Shown here: piece by piece, positions 34,873-44,286 of the stretch | Numbering within the stretch: the stretch's first letter is position 1 | How the letters are laid out: each line of letters opens with the position of its first letter | Source of the DNA: Methylomonas methanica | Lineage (GTDB): Bacteria > Pseudomonadota > Gammaproteobacteria > Methylococcales > Methylomonadaceae | Length of the DNA: 50,595 bases | Direction: 5' to 3' | Assembly (NCBI GenBank): GCA_001644045.1 | Contig: LUUF01000066.1 | Coordinates: forward strand, 1-50,595 | Notes under the pieces: model-generated | What the model saw: the letters and a program-made list of their open reading frames with translations, nothing else | Told to the model about the DNA's origin: nothing | The model's database searches: none | Made by a program: the position numbers and the translations under genes

Positions 34873-36045
34873 TCAATCGCCGGCGACGGTGTCCACCAGC
34901 AAAATTCGTTCGCTATCCAGGCGCAGGGACAGAGTTTTACAGAGCAGGCTGGTTTCGAAATCGCGGTAGCGTTCCGACGTGACGATGCGCTCGCTATCGC
35001 CGCAATTTTCCAGCGCCAGCAATTGAAAGAAATAGGGTCGCCAGGACCAGTTAAAGCCGATTTTGCGCGGATCGGTAAACCATTGGTTTTCCTTGAAATT
35101 GAAATCCGGCGAAATCTGGTCGCCCTGGTTGTTGCACAGATAAAAACGAATCACGCCGCTATCGGTAAAATTCCAGCTGACCAGTTCGTTCAGGTTGAAA
35201 TCGTCCTGCAAGGTTTCGGCCAGCTTGTAGATCAGGGTTTTAGTGGTGTTAATGGAGCTGACTTTCTTTTGCACCTTTGCCAGGGTGTTTTTCAGAAATT
35301 TACTGCGTAACGAGGAGATGTGCTGTTCGAATAGTTCTGCCGGCTGGAAATCGGCTTCGGCTTTGGCAAACAAAAAACCCTGCATGAATTGCGCGCCGCA
35401 GTTCAAGCTAAATAAAAACGCTTCATCGGATTCCACGCCTTCGCAAATGATCCGGCAACCGGTACGTTTGCCCAGACGCGAAATCATATGAATGATGTCG
35501 CCGGCGATGCCGCCCTTGGTGGCCAGTTTGAACAGCCGCATGTCGATTTTGATGATGTCCGGCTGAATCGCGATCACTCGTTCCAGTTGCGACGAGCCGG
35601 CGCCGAAATCGCCGATGGCCACGCTCAAACCGTGTTTGCGGTAGCGCTGCACGATTTGTTTCAATTTCTGCGGATCGACATGCGCATCGGAAATTTCCAC
35701 GATGATGCGCCGCCTGTCGATATTCAGCTCGTCCAGCATGCGTAGCGTGGGCAGGGTATTCAACTGCCGCAGATTTTCAATCCAGGCCGCGGAGATATTC
35801 AATGCCAAGTAGCTTTGCGTATCGGCTAATTCCGAGAACTTTTCCAGGGCTTGCCAACGTACCTGCCTGTCCAGTTCGATACGAGTTTTGGCGTCGACGT
35901 CGGCGGATGAGAATAGCGCACCGGCGGAGACCACTTTGCCTTTACCGTCGTATTGGCGGGCCAGCGCTTCGTAGCCGACAATTTTGCCGCTAGCCACCGA
36001 AATTATGGGTTGAAAATATGGAAATAACGGAGTTTTAGCTGGCAT
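34873..36045 (-). CDS. EAL-domain protein, possibly degenerate c-di-GMP phosphodiesterase
   Basis: 390 residues from ATG 36045 (AAGGGA upstream); a longer frame from 36117 would overlap nasA. The EAL domain spans ~7-235: Glu26 in YEALAR, Asn83 (LALNIS), Glu117 (IIVEIS), Lys166-x-Asp (IIKIDM), Glu202 (CEGVES) and QGFLFAKA. The canonical DDFG loop reads Gly145-Asp146-Phe-Gly, so one of the two metal-binding aspartates is lost; activity may be reduced or the protein may only sense c-di-GMP. The C-terminal ~130 residues (WSWRPYFFQLLALENCG; SERYRDFETSLLCKTLSL) resemble the ligand-sensing domain of YkuI-type EAL proteins. It starts 20 bp after nasA, so it is probably co-transcribed with nitrate assimilation. 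Confidence 0.85.
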   Translation of the reverse strand: MPAKTPLFPYFQPIISVASGKIVGYEALARQYDGKGKVVSAGALFSSADVDAKTRIELDRQVRWQALEKFSELADTQSYLALNISAAWIENLRQLNTLPTLRMLDELNIDRRRIIVEISDAHVDPQKLKQIVQRYRKHGLSVAIGDFGAGSSQLERVIAIQPDIIKIDMRLFKLATKGGIAGDIIHMISRLGKRTGCRIICEGVESDEAFLFSLNCGAQFMQGFLFAKAEADFQPAELFEQHISSLRSKFLKNTLAKVQKKVSSINTTKTLIYKLAETLQDDFNLNELVSWNFTDSGVIRFYLCNNQGDQISPDFNFKENQWFTDPRKIGFNWSWRPYFFQLLALENCGDSERIVTSERYRDFETSLLCKTLSLRLDSERILLVDTVAGD

Positions 36046-36065
36046 CGTCCCTTGGGCTATCAAAT

Positions 36066-38744
36066 TTAACTGAGTTTGGGTAAAAACTCCTTCAGCTCCG
36101 CAACACAGGAACCGCAACCGCTACCGGCGCTTAAACAGGCGCTGATGTCGGCGACGCTTTGGAATTGATGGGTTTGCACCGCTTGTTGGATGGTTTTTTC
36201 GCCGACATTGAAACACGAACAGACGATTCGGCCAATATCGGCTTGGCCTTTCGGCGGTAGGCCGCTCAGCAAACTCAGGCGCTCGGCTCTGCTCAACTCG
36301 GTTTTAGCGAATAAACTGCCCAACCAGCCCGGCTCGGGCAGTTCGCAATCCGGTCCGACGAACAGACAGGCTTGTAGCTCGCGGCCCGGTAAATAGGCGG
36401 TGCGGTAATAGCCGGCTTGCTGGTCGCTGTATTCCAGCCAGCAGCTATCGTCGTCGAGATGCCCTGTATCGGCGAGCAATGCGCGGCTCCACGCCCGCCA
36501 GTCCTTACCGGGTTCGGTAGACGCCAATTCGTAGCGAAAGTAACGGTCGCCGCGCACGCTGACTCGATACTCGGCACCGGTGATTTGCAAGGGCTGACGA
36601 GATAAAATAGTTGCATACCATTGCGCCGGCCAGGCCTTGATTTTCACCGGGGTTTGCTTGCTCTCCGGCTGGCCGGAATGTGGATCAACCACCGGATTGA
36701 CCACGGCGCCCATCCGGCCGTGACTGCTGATTTGGCCGGTCCAGTGCATAGGCACAAACAGGCTGCCGATTTGCTGACCAGGATTAAGCTCGACGCGCGC
36801 CAGCATGTTGCCCCAACGGCTTTGGACCTGCGCCAGGGTATGGGCGTTTAAGCCCAGTTTATCCGCATCAATCGGATGCATCTCCACGAACGGTTCCGGC
36901 CGATGCGCATTCAGCTTGGCGGCCAGACCGGTGCGCGTCATCGTGTGCCATTGGTCGCGCAGGCGGCCGGTATTTAGCGTGAACGGGTAGTCGGCATCCG
37001 GCGCGTTGACCGGTGGACGCGGCGTAATCGGGATGAAGCGGGCTTTGCGATTGGCAGTGAAATAACGGCCGTCGGCGAACATTCTGGCCGTGCCTGTTGT
37101 TTGCTCTGTAGTGACCGGCCATTGCACCGGTTGCAGCGCGTCAAACCCTTGCCGGTCTATACCGGTAAAAGCCGATAGATTGAAATCGCGCACTTGATGC
37201 TCGGCATCGTTTTCGAACGCCGACAACTGCGCATGTTCGCGAAATATCTCGGCGCTGGATTGGTAATTAAAAGCGTCCTTAAACCCCATTCTTTGCCCGA
37301 CTTGGCTGATGATCCACCAGTCGTGTTTGGCTGCGCCGGATGCCGGAAATAAGGGCCGTTGCCGGGAGATGCGCCGTTCCAGATTAGTGACGGTACCGTC
37401 TTTCTCGCTCCAGCCGGTGGCCGGCAACAGTACATGCGCCAGTTCGGCGGTATCGGTATTGGCGATGCAATCGGAGACCACCACCAGTTCGCATTGCTGC
37501 AAGGCGCGTTTGACCTTGTCGGCATCCGGCATCGATACCACGGGGTTGGTGGCCATGATCCATACCGCCTTGATTTGGCCGGCGGCGATGGCGTCGAACA
37601 TCGCCACGGCCTTTAAACCTTGTTTGTCGGCAACCTTGTCGCTGCCCCAAAAGCGGCCGACTCTATCGACATGTTCCGGGTTTTCCAGATCCATATGCGC
37701 GGCCAAGGTATTCGCCAAGCCGCCCACTTCGCGGCCGCCCATTGCATTCGGTTGGCCGGTGAAGGAAAAAGGCCCCATGCCCGGTTTGCCGATGCGAGCG
37801 GTCGCCAAGTGGCAATTGATGATCGCGTTGCATTTATCCGAGCCGGAACTGGATTGATTGATGCCTTGCGAATAGACGGTGACGGTATTTTCGGTGCTGG
37901 CAAACCAGTCGAATAGCGTGCCGACTGCTTCGCTACTCAAGCCGCAGCCGGCGGCGACTTGTGCGATGCTGCCGGCGGTTTTCACAGCCTCATTTAACGC
38001 CAGTTCGAAACCTTCGGTATGCATATCGATATAAGGTTGATTAATACGGCCATTTTGCTGCAAATAAGCCAGAATGCCGTTGAACAACAATGCGTCCATG
38101 CCCGGTTTGACGGGCAGGTGCAAATCGGCGATGTCGCAACTGGCCGTGGCACGCGGATCGATCACCACAATCTTTAAATTAGGATTGTTTTCCTTGGCCT
38201 TGCGGATGCGCTGGAAGGCGATCGGATGGCACCAGGCGGCATTGGAGCCAACCAGTAATATCAACTCGGCTTGTTCCAGGTCTTCGTAATTGCAGGGTAC
38301 GGTATCGGCGCCGAATGCGCGTTTGTAACCGACCACCGCCGAGGACATGCACAAACGGGAATTGGTGTCGATATTGGCCGTACCGATAAAGCCTTTCATC
38401 AACTTATTGGCGACGTAATAATCCTCGGTCAACAATTGCCCTGAGACATAAAACGCCACTGCTTCGGGGCCGTGTTGCTCGATAATTTTAGTAAAGCGTT
38501 CGGCGACATGGTTTAACGCACTGTCCCAGTCTACGCGTTGGCCGCGGATTTGCGGGTAGAGCAGGCGGTTTTCCAGCGACACGGTATCGCCCAGCGTCGC
38601 GCCTTTCGAGCAGAGTTTGCCGAAATTGGCCGGATGATTGGCGTCGCCCTTGATCGTAAGCCGATGCGCGGCGCTGTCTTCTACCGTGGCTTCGATGCCG
38701 CAACCGACACCGCAATAAGGGCAAGTGGTTTTGATGGTGTTCAT
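36066..38744 (-). CDS. nasA: Assimilatory nitrate reductase catalytic subunit
   Basis: 892 residues, cytoplasmic. The N-terminal [4Fe-4S] site CPYCGVGCGIEA (Cys8, Cys11, Cys15) is completed by Cys in FGKLCSKG. Three molybdopterin domains follow (for example GFIGTANIDTNSRLCMSSAVVGYKRAFG and QPNAMGGREVGGLANTLAAHMDLENPEH, and the C-terminal LNTGRLRDQWHTMTRTG). The last ~60 residues are a BFD-like [2Fe-2S] domain (IVCSCFNVGEKTI...GSGCGSCVAELKEFL), the NasA/NarB form with extra iron-sulfur centre. It reduces nitrate to nitrite using electrons from the FAD protein encoded immediately upstream. No nitrite reductase (nirBD) lies in the window. Confidence 0.96.
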   Translation of the reverse strand: MNTIKTTCPYCGVGCGIEATVEDSAAHRLTIKGDANHPANFGKLCSKGATLGDTVSLENRLLYPQIRGQRVDWDSALNHVAERFTKIIEQHGPEAVAFYVSGQLLTEDYYVANKLMKGFIGTANIDTNSRLCMSSAVVGYKRAFGADTVPCNYEDLEQAELILLVGSNAAWCHPIAFQRIRKAKENNPNLKIVVIDPRATASCDIADLHLPVKPGMDALLFNGILAYLQQNGRINQPYIDMHTEGFELALNEAVKTAGSIAQVAAGCGLSSEAVGTLFDWFASTENTVTVYSQGINQSSSGSDKCNAIINCHLATARIGKPGMGPFSFTGQPNAMGGREVGGLANTLAAHMDLENPEHVDRVGRFWGSDKVADKQGLKAVAMFDAIAAGQIKAVWIMATNPVVSMPDADKVKRALQQCELVVVSDCIANTDTAELAHVLLPATGWSEKDGTVTNLERRISRQRPLFPASGAAKHDWWIISQVGQRMGFKDAFNYQSSAEIFREHAQLSAFENDAEHQVRDFNLSAFTGIDRQGFDALQPVQWPVTTEQTTGTARMFADGRYFTANRKARFIPITPRPPVNAPDADYPFTLNTGRLRDQWHTMTRTGLAAKLNAHRPEPFVEMHPIDADKLGLNAHTLAQVQSRWGNMLARVELNPGQQIGSLFVPMHWTGQISSHGRMGAVVNPVVDPHSGQPESKQTPVKIKAWPAQWYATILSRQPLQITGAEYRVSVRGDRYFRYELASTEPGKDWRAWSRALLADTGHLDDDSCWLEYSDQQAGYYRTAYLPGRELQACLFVGPDCELPEPGWLGSLFAKTELSRAERLSLLSGLPPKGQADIGRIVCSCFNVGEKTIQQAVQTHQFQSVADISACLSAGSGCGSCVAELKEFLPKLS

Positions 38745-38756
38745 GTTTGAATCTGT

Positions 38757-39980
38757 TTAGGCCGCGTTGGCCAGCGGGGTTTGGCCGAACATCAGGCGGT
38801 CGCGGATTGCGGCAATCGGGGTCTTATCCTTGACCAGGTTCAAATACCAGGCGCTATCGCTGGTATCGCCGTATAAAATGACGCCGACGACGATATTGCC
38901 GCGCAGCACGATTTTTTTATAAACGCCCAGCTCGTGGTCTATCAGTTGCAGGATCTGGCAGTCGCTGTCGCCTTCAAAATTGCCCACCGAAAATAAATCG
39001 ATGCCGGTGACTTTCAACATCGTCGCGGACGATAAAGTTTTAAATTGGCTGTCGGCCTGGCCGGACAATTGTTGCGCGCAGACTTTGGCTTGTTCGTAGA
39101 CCGGCGCGACCAAGCCGAACAATTCGCCTCGGTGTTGCACGCATTCGCCGACCGAATAAATCGCCGAGTCGCTGCTGCGCATGCTGTCGTCGACCACGAT
39201 GCCGTGCTGGCACTCCAGACCGATGCGTTTGGCCAGGCTGATATTGGGCTTGATGCCGGTGGACATAATCAGCATATCGGCCGGCAATGCGCTGCCGTCG
39301 CTGAGTTCTACCGCACTGATGTGCCGGTCCCGGCTGTCTATGCGTTGGATAGTGGTGCCGAGATGAAACCGAATGCCTTTATCCGCCAGCTGCCGCTGTA
39401 AGAACGCCGCAGCCTTGCGGTCCAATTGCCGATTCAATAAATGGTCGGCGCGATTGATCACGCTGACTTGCATACCGCGTTGCAGCAAGCCGTTCGCGGC
39501 TTCCAAACCCAGTAGGCCGCCGCCCAGAATCACCGCGTGGCGTTTGCTGGCGGCTTTTTCTATCATGGTTTCCACGTCGGCAATATCTCTAAAACCCAGT
39601 ACGCCTTCGACGTCGCGGCCCGGTATATCCAGCATCAACGGCAAGGAACCGGTGGCGATCAACAGTTTGTCATAAAACGCGCAGGTGCCGTCCTGGGCAA
39701 TCACGCAGCGGTGCTCGCGGTCGACGTTGACAACCGCTTTGTCCGGTCCGCAATGCAGCGTGACCCGGTTTTTTAGATACCAGTCGAAATCGTGAATCAT
39801 GATGTCGGCGATGCTTTTCGCGCCGAACAACACCGGCGTCAGCATAATGCGGTTGTAATTGCCGTGCGGCTCGGCGCCGAATACGGTGATGTCGTAGCGG
39901 TCCGGCGCGGTTTGAATCAATTCGTCAACGGTACGCATGCCGGCCATGCCGTTGCCTATCACTACCAATTTGAGTTTCAT
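38757..39980 (-). CDS. FAD/NAD(P)H oxidoreductase, electron donor to nitrate reductase (NasB-type)
   Basis: 407 residues, cytoplasmic. Two Rossmann folds are visible: GNGMAGMRTVDELI for FAD near the N-terminus and AVILGGGLLGLEAANGL for NAD(P)H near residue 150, with the FAD C-terminal motif DSAIYSVGECVQH. The sequence resembles the N-terminal half of the large nitrite reductase subunit NirB without its iron-sulfur/sirohaem part. It ends 12 bp before nasA, so it is the likely reductase partner that passes electrons from NAD(P)H to NasA. The name nasB/nasC differs between organisms, so no symbol is forced. Confidence 0.88.
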   Translation of the reverse strand: MKLKLVVIGNGMAGMRTVDELIQTAPDRYDITVFGAEPHGNYNRIMLTPVLFGAKSIADIMIHDFDWYLKNRVTLHCGPDKAVVNVDREHRCVIAQDGTCAFYDKLLIATGSLPLMLDIPGRDVEGVLGFRDIADVETMIEKAASKRHAVILGGGLLGLEAANGLLQRGMQVSVINRADHLLNRQLDRKAAAFLQRQLADKGIRFHLGTTIQRIDSRDRHISAVELSDGSALPADMLIMSTGIKPNISLAKRIGLECQHGIVVDDSMRSSDSAIYSVGECVQHRGELFGLVAPVYEQAKVCAQQLSGQADSQFKTLSSATMLKVTGIDLFSVGNFEGDSDCQILQLIDHELGVYKKIVLRGNIVVGVILYGDTSDSAWYLNLVKDKTPIAAIRDRLMFGQTPLANAA

Positions 39981-40056
39981 GATGCTTTGGGTGGCTTATG
40001 CTGTGAAAAATCGGTTTGAGTAGAGACGCAAAATTTTGCGTCTCTACTAGGTTTGC

Positions 40057-41379
40057 CTAAAAGCTGACGTTAGCTTGCAGCCAGATTTTTTGCGTATCGG
40101 GGAATGCCGGATTATTGGTATTGAAGTCCGCGTACTTGGCCAGCAGGGAATAATGCTTGCCGAATTTTTTCAGCACCGAAAAATCCCATTCCGTGCCGAA
40201 CTTGACGCCGCCGGTATCATCGGAGAAGTCGTGATACACGCCGGTGAAGATCAGGCTATCGTTCATCGCCTTGTAACTGGCGGTGGCGAACACATCGCGG
40301 ATACCTTGGCCCATTGCAATGGTTGCCGGAGAGCTTGCGCCAACCGGATTGATGAACAGGTCTGCCCAGCCCTGGAAGGCATGGTTGGTGCCCAGCGGGG
40401 TGTTAAAGGTTTTGTTCAAACCATAGCCGTTCAACTGTTCCATCGCACCTTGCAAGGTCACGTTGAACGCGGTCAAACCACCCATCAGATTGATGCGGTC
40501 GGCTTGGTAATGATTGGGGTTATCGGCGTAATTGGATTGCTTGCCCCATTCGGCGGTATACAGGAAGTTGACGGTATCGAAGAACTGCGGCGATTTACCG
40601 TCGAAACGCAAACCGTAGGTTTGCGAGGATTTAAAGTAATTGGCGCGTTCCCGGTAATCCAGCCAGTAGCCGTAACCGATCAGATTACCCCAATCGCTGA
40701 CTTTGTAATTCAGGTTAAGGATGGGCGCGTTCAAGGTTTCGGTCTCGCCGAAAATGTTCTGCACATGGTCCAAATAGCCGGCGTTGACGGTCAGGCCGAA
40801 CAGCGTTTGGTTGTTGTGGGTGACCAATACCGAATCGTAAGTCGATTCCATTTGCCGCCAGCCGACGTTGCCGATGAAGCGGTCGTCGTCGAACTTGATG
40901 CGTTGCCGGCCGACTTTGATCAGCGTGTCGGCGATGCCTTTGTAGCTCAGCCAGAACTGGTTGAGCTCGTTACGTGCCGGATCGGCGATAACGGAATAGT
41001 TTCGATCGCGGTTTGTGGTGGTACCGCCCCGGTCATAATCGGCTTGCGCCGCATAAAGCCCTTCGTATTCCGCATAGCCTTGAAAATCGTGGAAGGTCGG
41101 CGTCAGGAAGCCCAGACGCAAGCGCGCGGTGTTGGCGTTGGCCGTTTCCAGCGGTTTACTTGCGTTGGGCGCTGGTCTTTTTACGGAGTTATCCTGATCG
41201 ACATTCTCCCAACGGTAGTTCAAATCCATTTTTACCGCGCCGTTGCTGCCGTAATGGTAGAAATTCAACGCATCTTCCACTTCTTTGGTAATGTCGGCGG
41301 CGGCCGGCAGGCTGACGAAGGTTAGCGATAATAGTGTCGCCGGTAACTTGCCGGATGGACGTTTGAGTTTTTGCGGCAT
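40057..41379 (-). CDS. Outer-membrane porin of the nitrate operon (alginate-export-like)
   Basis: 440 residues with a Sec signal peptide ending near ADITKEVEDAL and AGGGGG before the ATG. The mature sequence is an alternating aromatic beta-barrel pattern (LNYRWENVD, LRLGFLTPTF, FQGYAEYEGLYAAQADYD, NQFWLSYKG...LIKVGRQRIKFDDDRFIGNVGWRQMESTYDSVLV) typical of alginate-export/OprB-type porins, ending in aromatic NVSF. Context between the nitrate ABC transporter and reductase genes suggests a channel for nitrate or nitrite. The family name does not mean alginate is the substrate. A 77-bp gap to the reductase gene and a 32-bp gap to nrtCD keep it within the operon. Confidence 0.88.
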   Translation of the reverse strand: MPQKLKRPSGKLPATLLSLTFVSLPAAADITKEVEDALNFYHYGSNGAVKMDLNYRWENVDQDNSVKRPAPNASKPLETANANTARLRLGFLTPTFHDFQGYAEYEGLYAAQADYDRGGTTTNRDRNYSVIADPARNELNQFWLSYKGIADTLIKVGRQRIKFDDDRFIGNVGWRQMESTYDSVLVTHNNQTLFGLTVNAGYLDHVQNIFGETETLNAPILNLNYKVSDWGNLIGYGYWLDYRERANYFKSSQTYGLRFDGKSPQFFDTVNFLYTAEWGKQSNYADNPNHYQADRINLMGGLTAFNVTLQGAMEQLNGYGLNKTFNTPLGTNHAFQGWADLFINPVGASSPATIAMGQGIRDVFATASYKAMNDSLIFTGVYHDFSDDTGGVKFGTEWDFSVLKKFGKHYSLLAKYADFNTNNPAFPDTQKIWLQANVSF

Positions 41380-41410
41380 AAGGCCCCCTAGGGAAATTAA
41401 CGGTTTTGAA

Positions 41411-43171
41411 TTAATGAGTGTGGTCGCATTCGGACAAAAAGCTCAACAGGCTCTCCCGGTACTTGTAGTAATCGGGGTGTTCCAGCAGCGCTTTGCGGGT
41501 GCGGGGCCGGGGCAGGTCGATTTCCTGAATCTTGCCGATTTTGGCGTGCGGGCCGTTGGTCATCATCACCACTCTGTCAGCCAGCAAGATGGCTTCGTCG
41601 ACGTCGTGGGTCACCACAATCGCGGTCACGTGGGTGCGTTCCCACACTTCCATCAACACTTCCTGCAACTCCCAGCGTGTCAACGAATCCAGCATGCCGA
41701 ACGGCTCGTCGAGCAGCAGCAGTTTGGGCGACAGGGCGAAGGCGCGGGCGATACCGACGCGTTGGCGCATGCCGTTGGACATGTCGGCGGCTTTTTTGAA
41801 CATTGCATCGGCCAAGCCGACCCGAGTCAGATAATATTCGACGATGTCGTCGCGTTCGTCTTGCGAGGCATGCGGGTACACTTTATCCACGCCCAGCATC
41901 ACGTTTTCGAATGCGGTCAGCCACGGGAACAGGCTGGGGGCCTGAAACACTACGCCGCGATCCGGGCCGGCGCCGTCGATTTCCTTGTTATCCAAAATAA
42001 TGCCGCCTTCGGAAATCTCGTTAAGACCGGCGGTCATCGACAACACCGTGGATTTGCCGCAGCCGGAGTGGCCGATGATGGAAATGAATTCGCCTTTCTT
42101 CATTTTCATATCAAAGCCGTCCACCACTTTCACGGTGCTATTGCCGTCCGGGGTAGGGTAGATTTTTGAGAGATTGGCAAATTCCAGGTAACGGGCTTTG
42201 CCCAGATCGCGGGCAGTGGGTTTTAATGCCGAGGTATCCAGTTTCCAATCGTTGCTGGTATTGGGACGCACATCCGGTAGTTTGATTTTGTCGCTGGTTT
42301 CGGCTTGCGACTTTTTCATGCCGATATTCATCAGATAACGAGTGATTTCGGCGCGCAGGCGTTTGAATTCTTCGTTATGGTTCAGCGCGGTGCGGTCGCG
42401 CGGCCGTTCCAGGTCGATAGTAAAGGCCGGGCCGAAGCAGGCGTCCGGGCCGGGCTTGAGCGGAATCACCCGGTCGGCCATGTAAATGGCTTCGTCGACG
42501 TCGTTGGTAATCAGGATGACGGTCTTTTTGTCCTGCTCCCAGATTTGCAGAATTTCGTCTTGCAAATTGCCCCGAGTCAGTGCGTCCAAGGCGCTGAGCG
42601 GTTCGTCCAGCAATAAAATGTCCGGATTGGCGGCCAAAGCGCGGGCCACGTTGACGCGCTGGCGCATGCCGCCGGACAATTCGCCCGGCTTTTTGTCCAT
42701 GGCCCGGCCCAGATTCACCATTTTTACGTATTTTTCGGTGTGCGCGCGGCGTTGTGCCGGCGTCCAGTCCTTGAAAATCGCATCCACCGCCAGCGCCACG
42801 TTTTCGTAAACGGTCAGCCAAGGCATCAAGGAATAGTTTTGAAATACCACGCCACGATCCGGTCCTGGTTCGGTGATCGGTTGGCCTTGTTTCAGCAACT
42901 CGCCGCTATCGGCGTGGATCAAGCCGGCGATCATCGATACCAAGGTGGTTTTGCCGCTGCCGGAAAAGCCGACGATGGCGATGAATTCGCCTTCGCGAAT
43001 ATCCAGATTAATGTCTTTCAGTATGGAGGTTTTGTCTTTGCCTTCTCCGTAGGATTTGCAGACATTTTTTAATTCCACTAGCGGCTTATAGGCATCGTTG
43101 GCTGGAATGGAAGACATGGCTGATTGTTTATGCATGGAAAGTTCGATGATTTTGGCTTGGGCGGCGCTCAT
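41411..43171 (-). CDS. Nitrate ABC transporter ATPase, fused NrtC-NrtD-like double ATPase
   Basis: 586 residues with GAGG eight bases before the ATG. Two complete ABC ATPase domains are present in one protein. First: Walker [11 protein letters not shown]-loop [17 protein letters not shown], signature LSGGMRQRV, Walker [13 protein letters not shown]. Second: Walker [29 protein letters not shown], signature variant MSNGMRQRV, Walker [14 protein letters not shown] ~70-residue linker joins them (around ~270-330). In cyanobacteria NrtC carries ATPase plus a solute-binding-like domain and NrtD is a separate ATPase; here two ATPases are fused instead. They energise uptake through the NrtB permease, 10 bp upstream. 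Confidence 0.93.
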   Translation of the reverse strand: MSAAQAKIIELSMHKQSAMSSIPANDAYKPLVELKNVCKSYGEGKDKTSILKDINLDIREGEFIAIVGFSGSGKTTLVSMIAGLIHADSGELLKQGQPITEPGPDRGVVFQNYSLMPWLTVYENVALAVDAIFKDWTPAQRRAHTEKYVKMVNLGRAMDKKPGELSGGMRQRVNVARALAANPDILLLDEPLSALDALTRGNLQDEILQIWEQDKKTVILITNDVDEAIYMADRVIPLKPGPDACFGPAFTIDLERPRDRTALNHNEEFKRLRAEITRYLMNIGMKKSQAETSDKIKLPDVRPNTSNDWKLDTSALKPTARDLGKARYLEFANLSKIYPTPDGNSTVKVVDGFDMKMKKGEFISIIGHSGCGKSTVLSMTAGLNEISEGGIILDNKEIDGAGPDRGVVFQAPSLFPWLTAFENVMLGVDKVYPHASQDERDDIVEYYLTRVGLADAMFKKAADMSNGMRQRVGIARAFALSPKLLLLDEPFGMLDSLTRWELQEVLMEVWERTHVTAIVVTHDVDEAILLADRVVMMTNGPHAKIGKIQEIDLPRPRTRKALLEHPDYYKYRESLLSFLSECDHTH

Positions 43172-43181
43172 GACGGCATCC

Positions 43182-44195
43182 TCAGATTTTTTGGAACGAG
43201 AACAGGTTTTGCAGAGAGTTCATTACCCGGTCGAGAATGAAGTCGATGATACCGATGGTAAATACCGCCACCATGATCCTGCTCAAGGAATTGGAACTGC
43301 CGTTTTGAAATTCGTCCCAGACGAATTTGCCCAAACCGGGGTTTTGCGCCAGCATCTCGGCGGCGATCAATACCATCCAGCCCACACCCAAGGATAGGCG
43401 CATGCCGGTAAATATATAAGGCAAAGCCGAGGGCAAAATGATGCGTTTGATTTGCGTGGCCCAATCCAGTCTTAACACTTTGCCGACATTCACCAGGTCG
43501 CGATCTATCGACGATACGCCCACTGCGGTGTTGATCAGCGTCGGCCACAAGGAACACAACGTCACGGTAATCGCCGAGGTAAGAAAAGACTTGGCAAACC
43601 AGGAATCGTCGTCGGTGACGTACATCGCACTGACCACCAAGGTGACGATGGGCAGCCAGGCCAGCGGCGATACCGGTTTGAATATTTGAATCAGCGGGTT
43701 AAACGCCGTATTCAGCACCGGACTCATGCCGCAAATGATGCCCAACGGGACTGCGATCAGCGTGGCGATGATAAACCCCGCAAACACGGTACGCAGACTG
43801 GTGAAGATTTGGTCCAGATAGGTCGGTTTACCGGTGTAGGGACGCGGTTTGATTTCGGCTTTCGGGTCTTCGGCCAGTTTTTCCTTGTTACGCAATTCCT
43901 GGCGTTGGTAGAACTCGGCCATTTTGGATTTTTCGGCGACATGTTCGCTCACCAGTCCGCTGACTTCGGACCAGACCGCGACCGGGCCGGGAATGGCGCC
44001 CAAACTGGTATTGATGCGCGCGGCGGTGACGCTCCAGAAACCCAAAAATAAGATGAAAGCGATGATAGGAACGCCCATGACCAGCCATAATTGGCGCATT
44101 TGCTGGGCGGGATTTTCGCCGGCGGCGATTTTTACCAAGGGTACGAACCAGGTCAGGCCGGTGATGTTGAAGAATTTGATCAGTGTATTAGTCAT
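43182..44195 (-). CDS. nrtB: Nitrate ABC transporter permease
   Basis: 337 residues, larger than simple permeases because of a long periplasmic or cytoplasmic insert after the first transmembrane segment (~60-140, [14 protein letters not shown]...[14 protein letters not shown]). The BPD_transp_1 core follows ([26 protein letters not shown], with the EAA-like loop GATQ-type sequence [39 protein letters not shown]). The C-terminus has two further helices. It forms the membrane channel of the nitrate transporter, partnered by NrtA and the double ATPase. It ends 10 bp before nrtCD. Confidence 0.92.
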   Translation of the reverse strand: MTNTLIKFFNITGLTWFVPLVKIAAGENPAQQMRQLWLVMGVPIIAFILFLGFWSVTAARINTSLGAIPGPVAVWSEVSGLVSEHVAEKSKMAEFYQRQELRNKEKLAEDPKAEIKPRPYTGKPTYLDQIFTSLRTVFAGFIIATLIAVPLGIICGMSPVLNTAFNPLIQIFKPVSPLAWLPIVTLVVSAMYVTDDDSWFAKSFLTSAITVTLCSLWPTLINTAVGVSSIDRDLVNVGKVLRLDWATQIKRIILPSALPYIFTGMRLSLGVGWMVLIAAEMLAQNPGLGKFVWDEFQNGSSNSLSRIMVAVFTIGIIDFILDRVMNSLQNLFSFQKI

Positions 44196-44286
44196 GTCTT
44201 TGCTCGCTTGTCTTAACGGTGTCGGTAAAAAAGATGCGTCCTTGCATCAACATACGATCCTTGTTTAGAGCACCCACCAGAGTTTG

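Noticed and set aside
40075..41325. 416-residue plus-strand frame opposite the porin
   Set aside because: Shadow of the porin gene; composition lacks a recognisable domain and the minus frame has signal peptide and barrel pattern.
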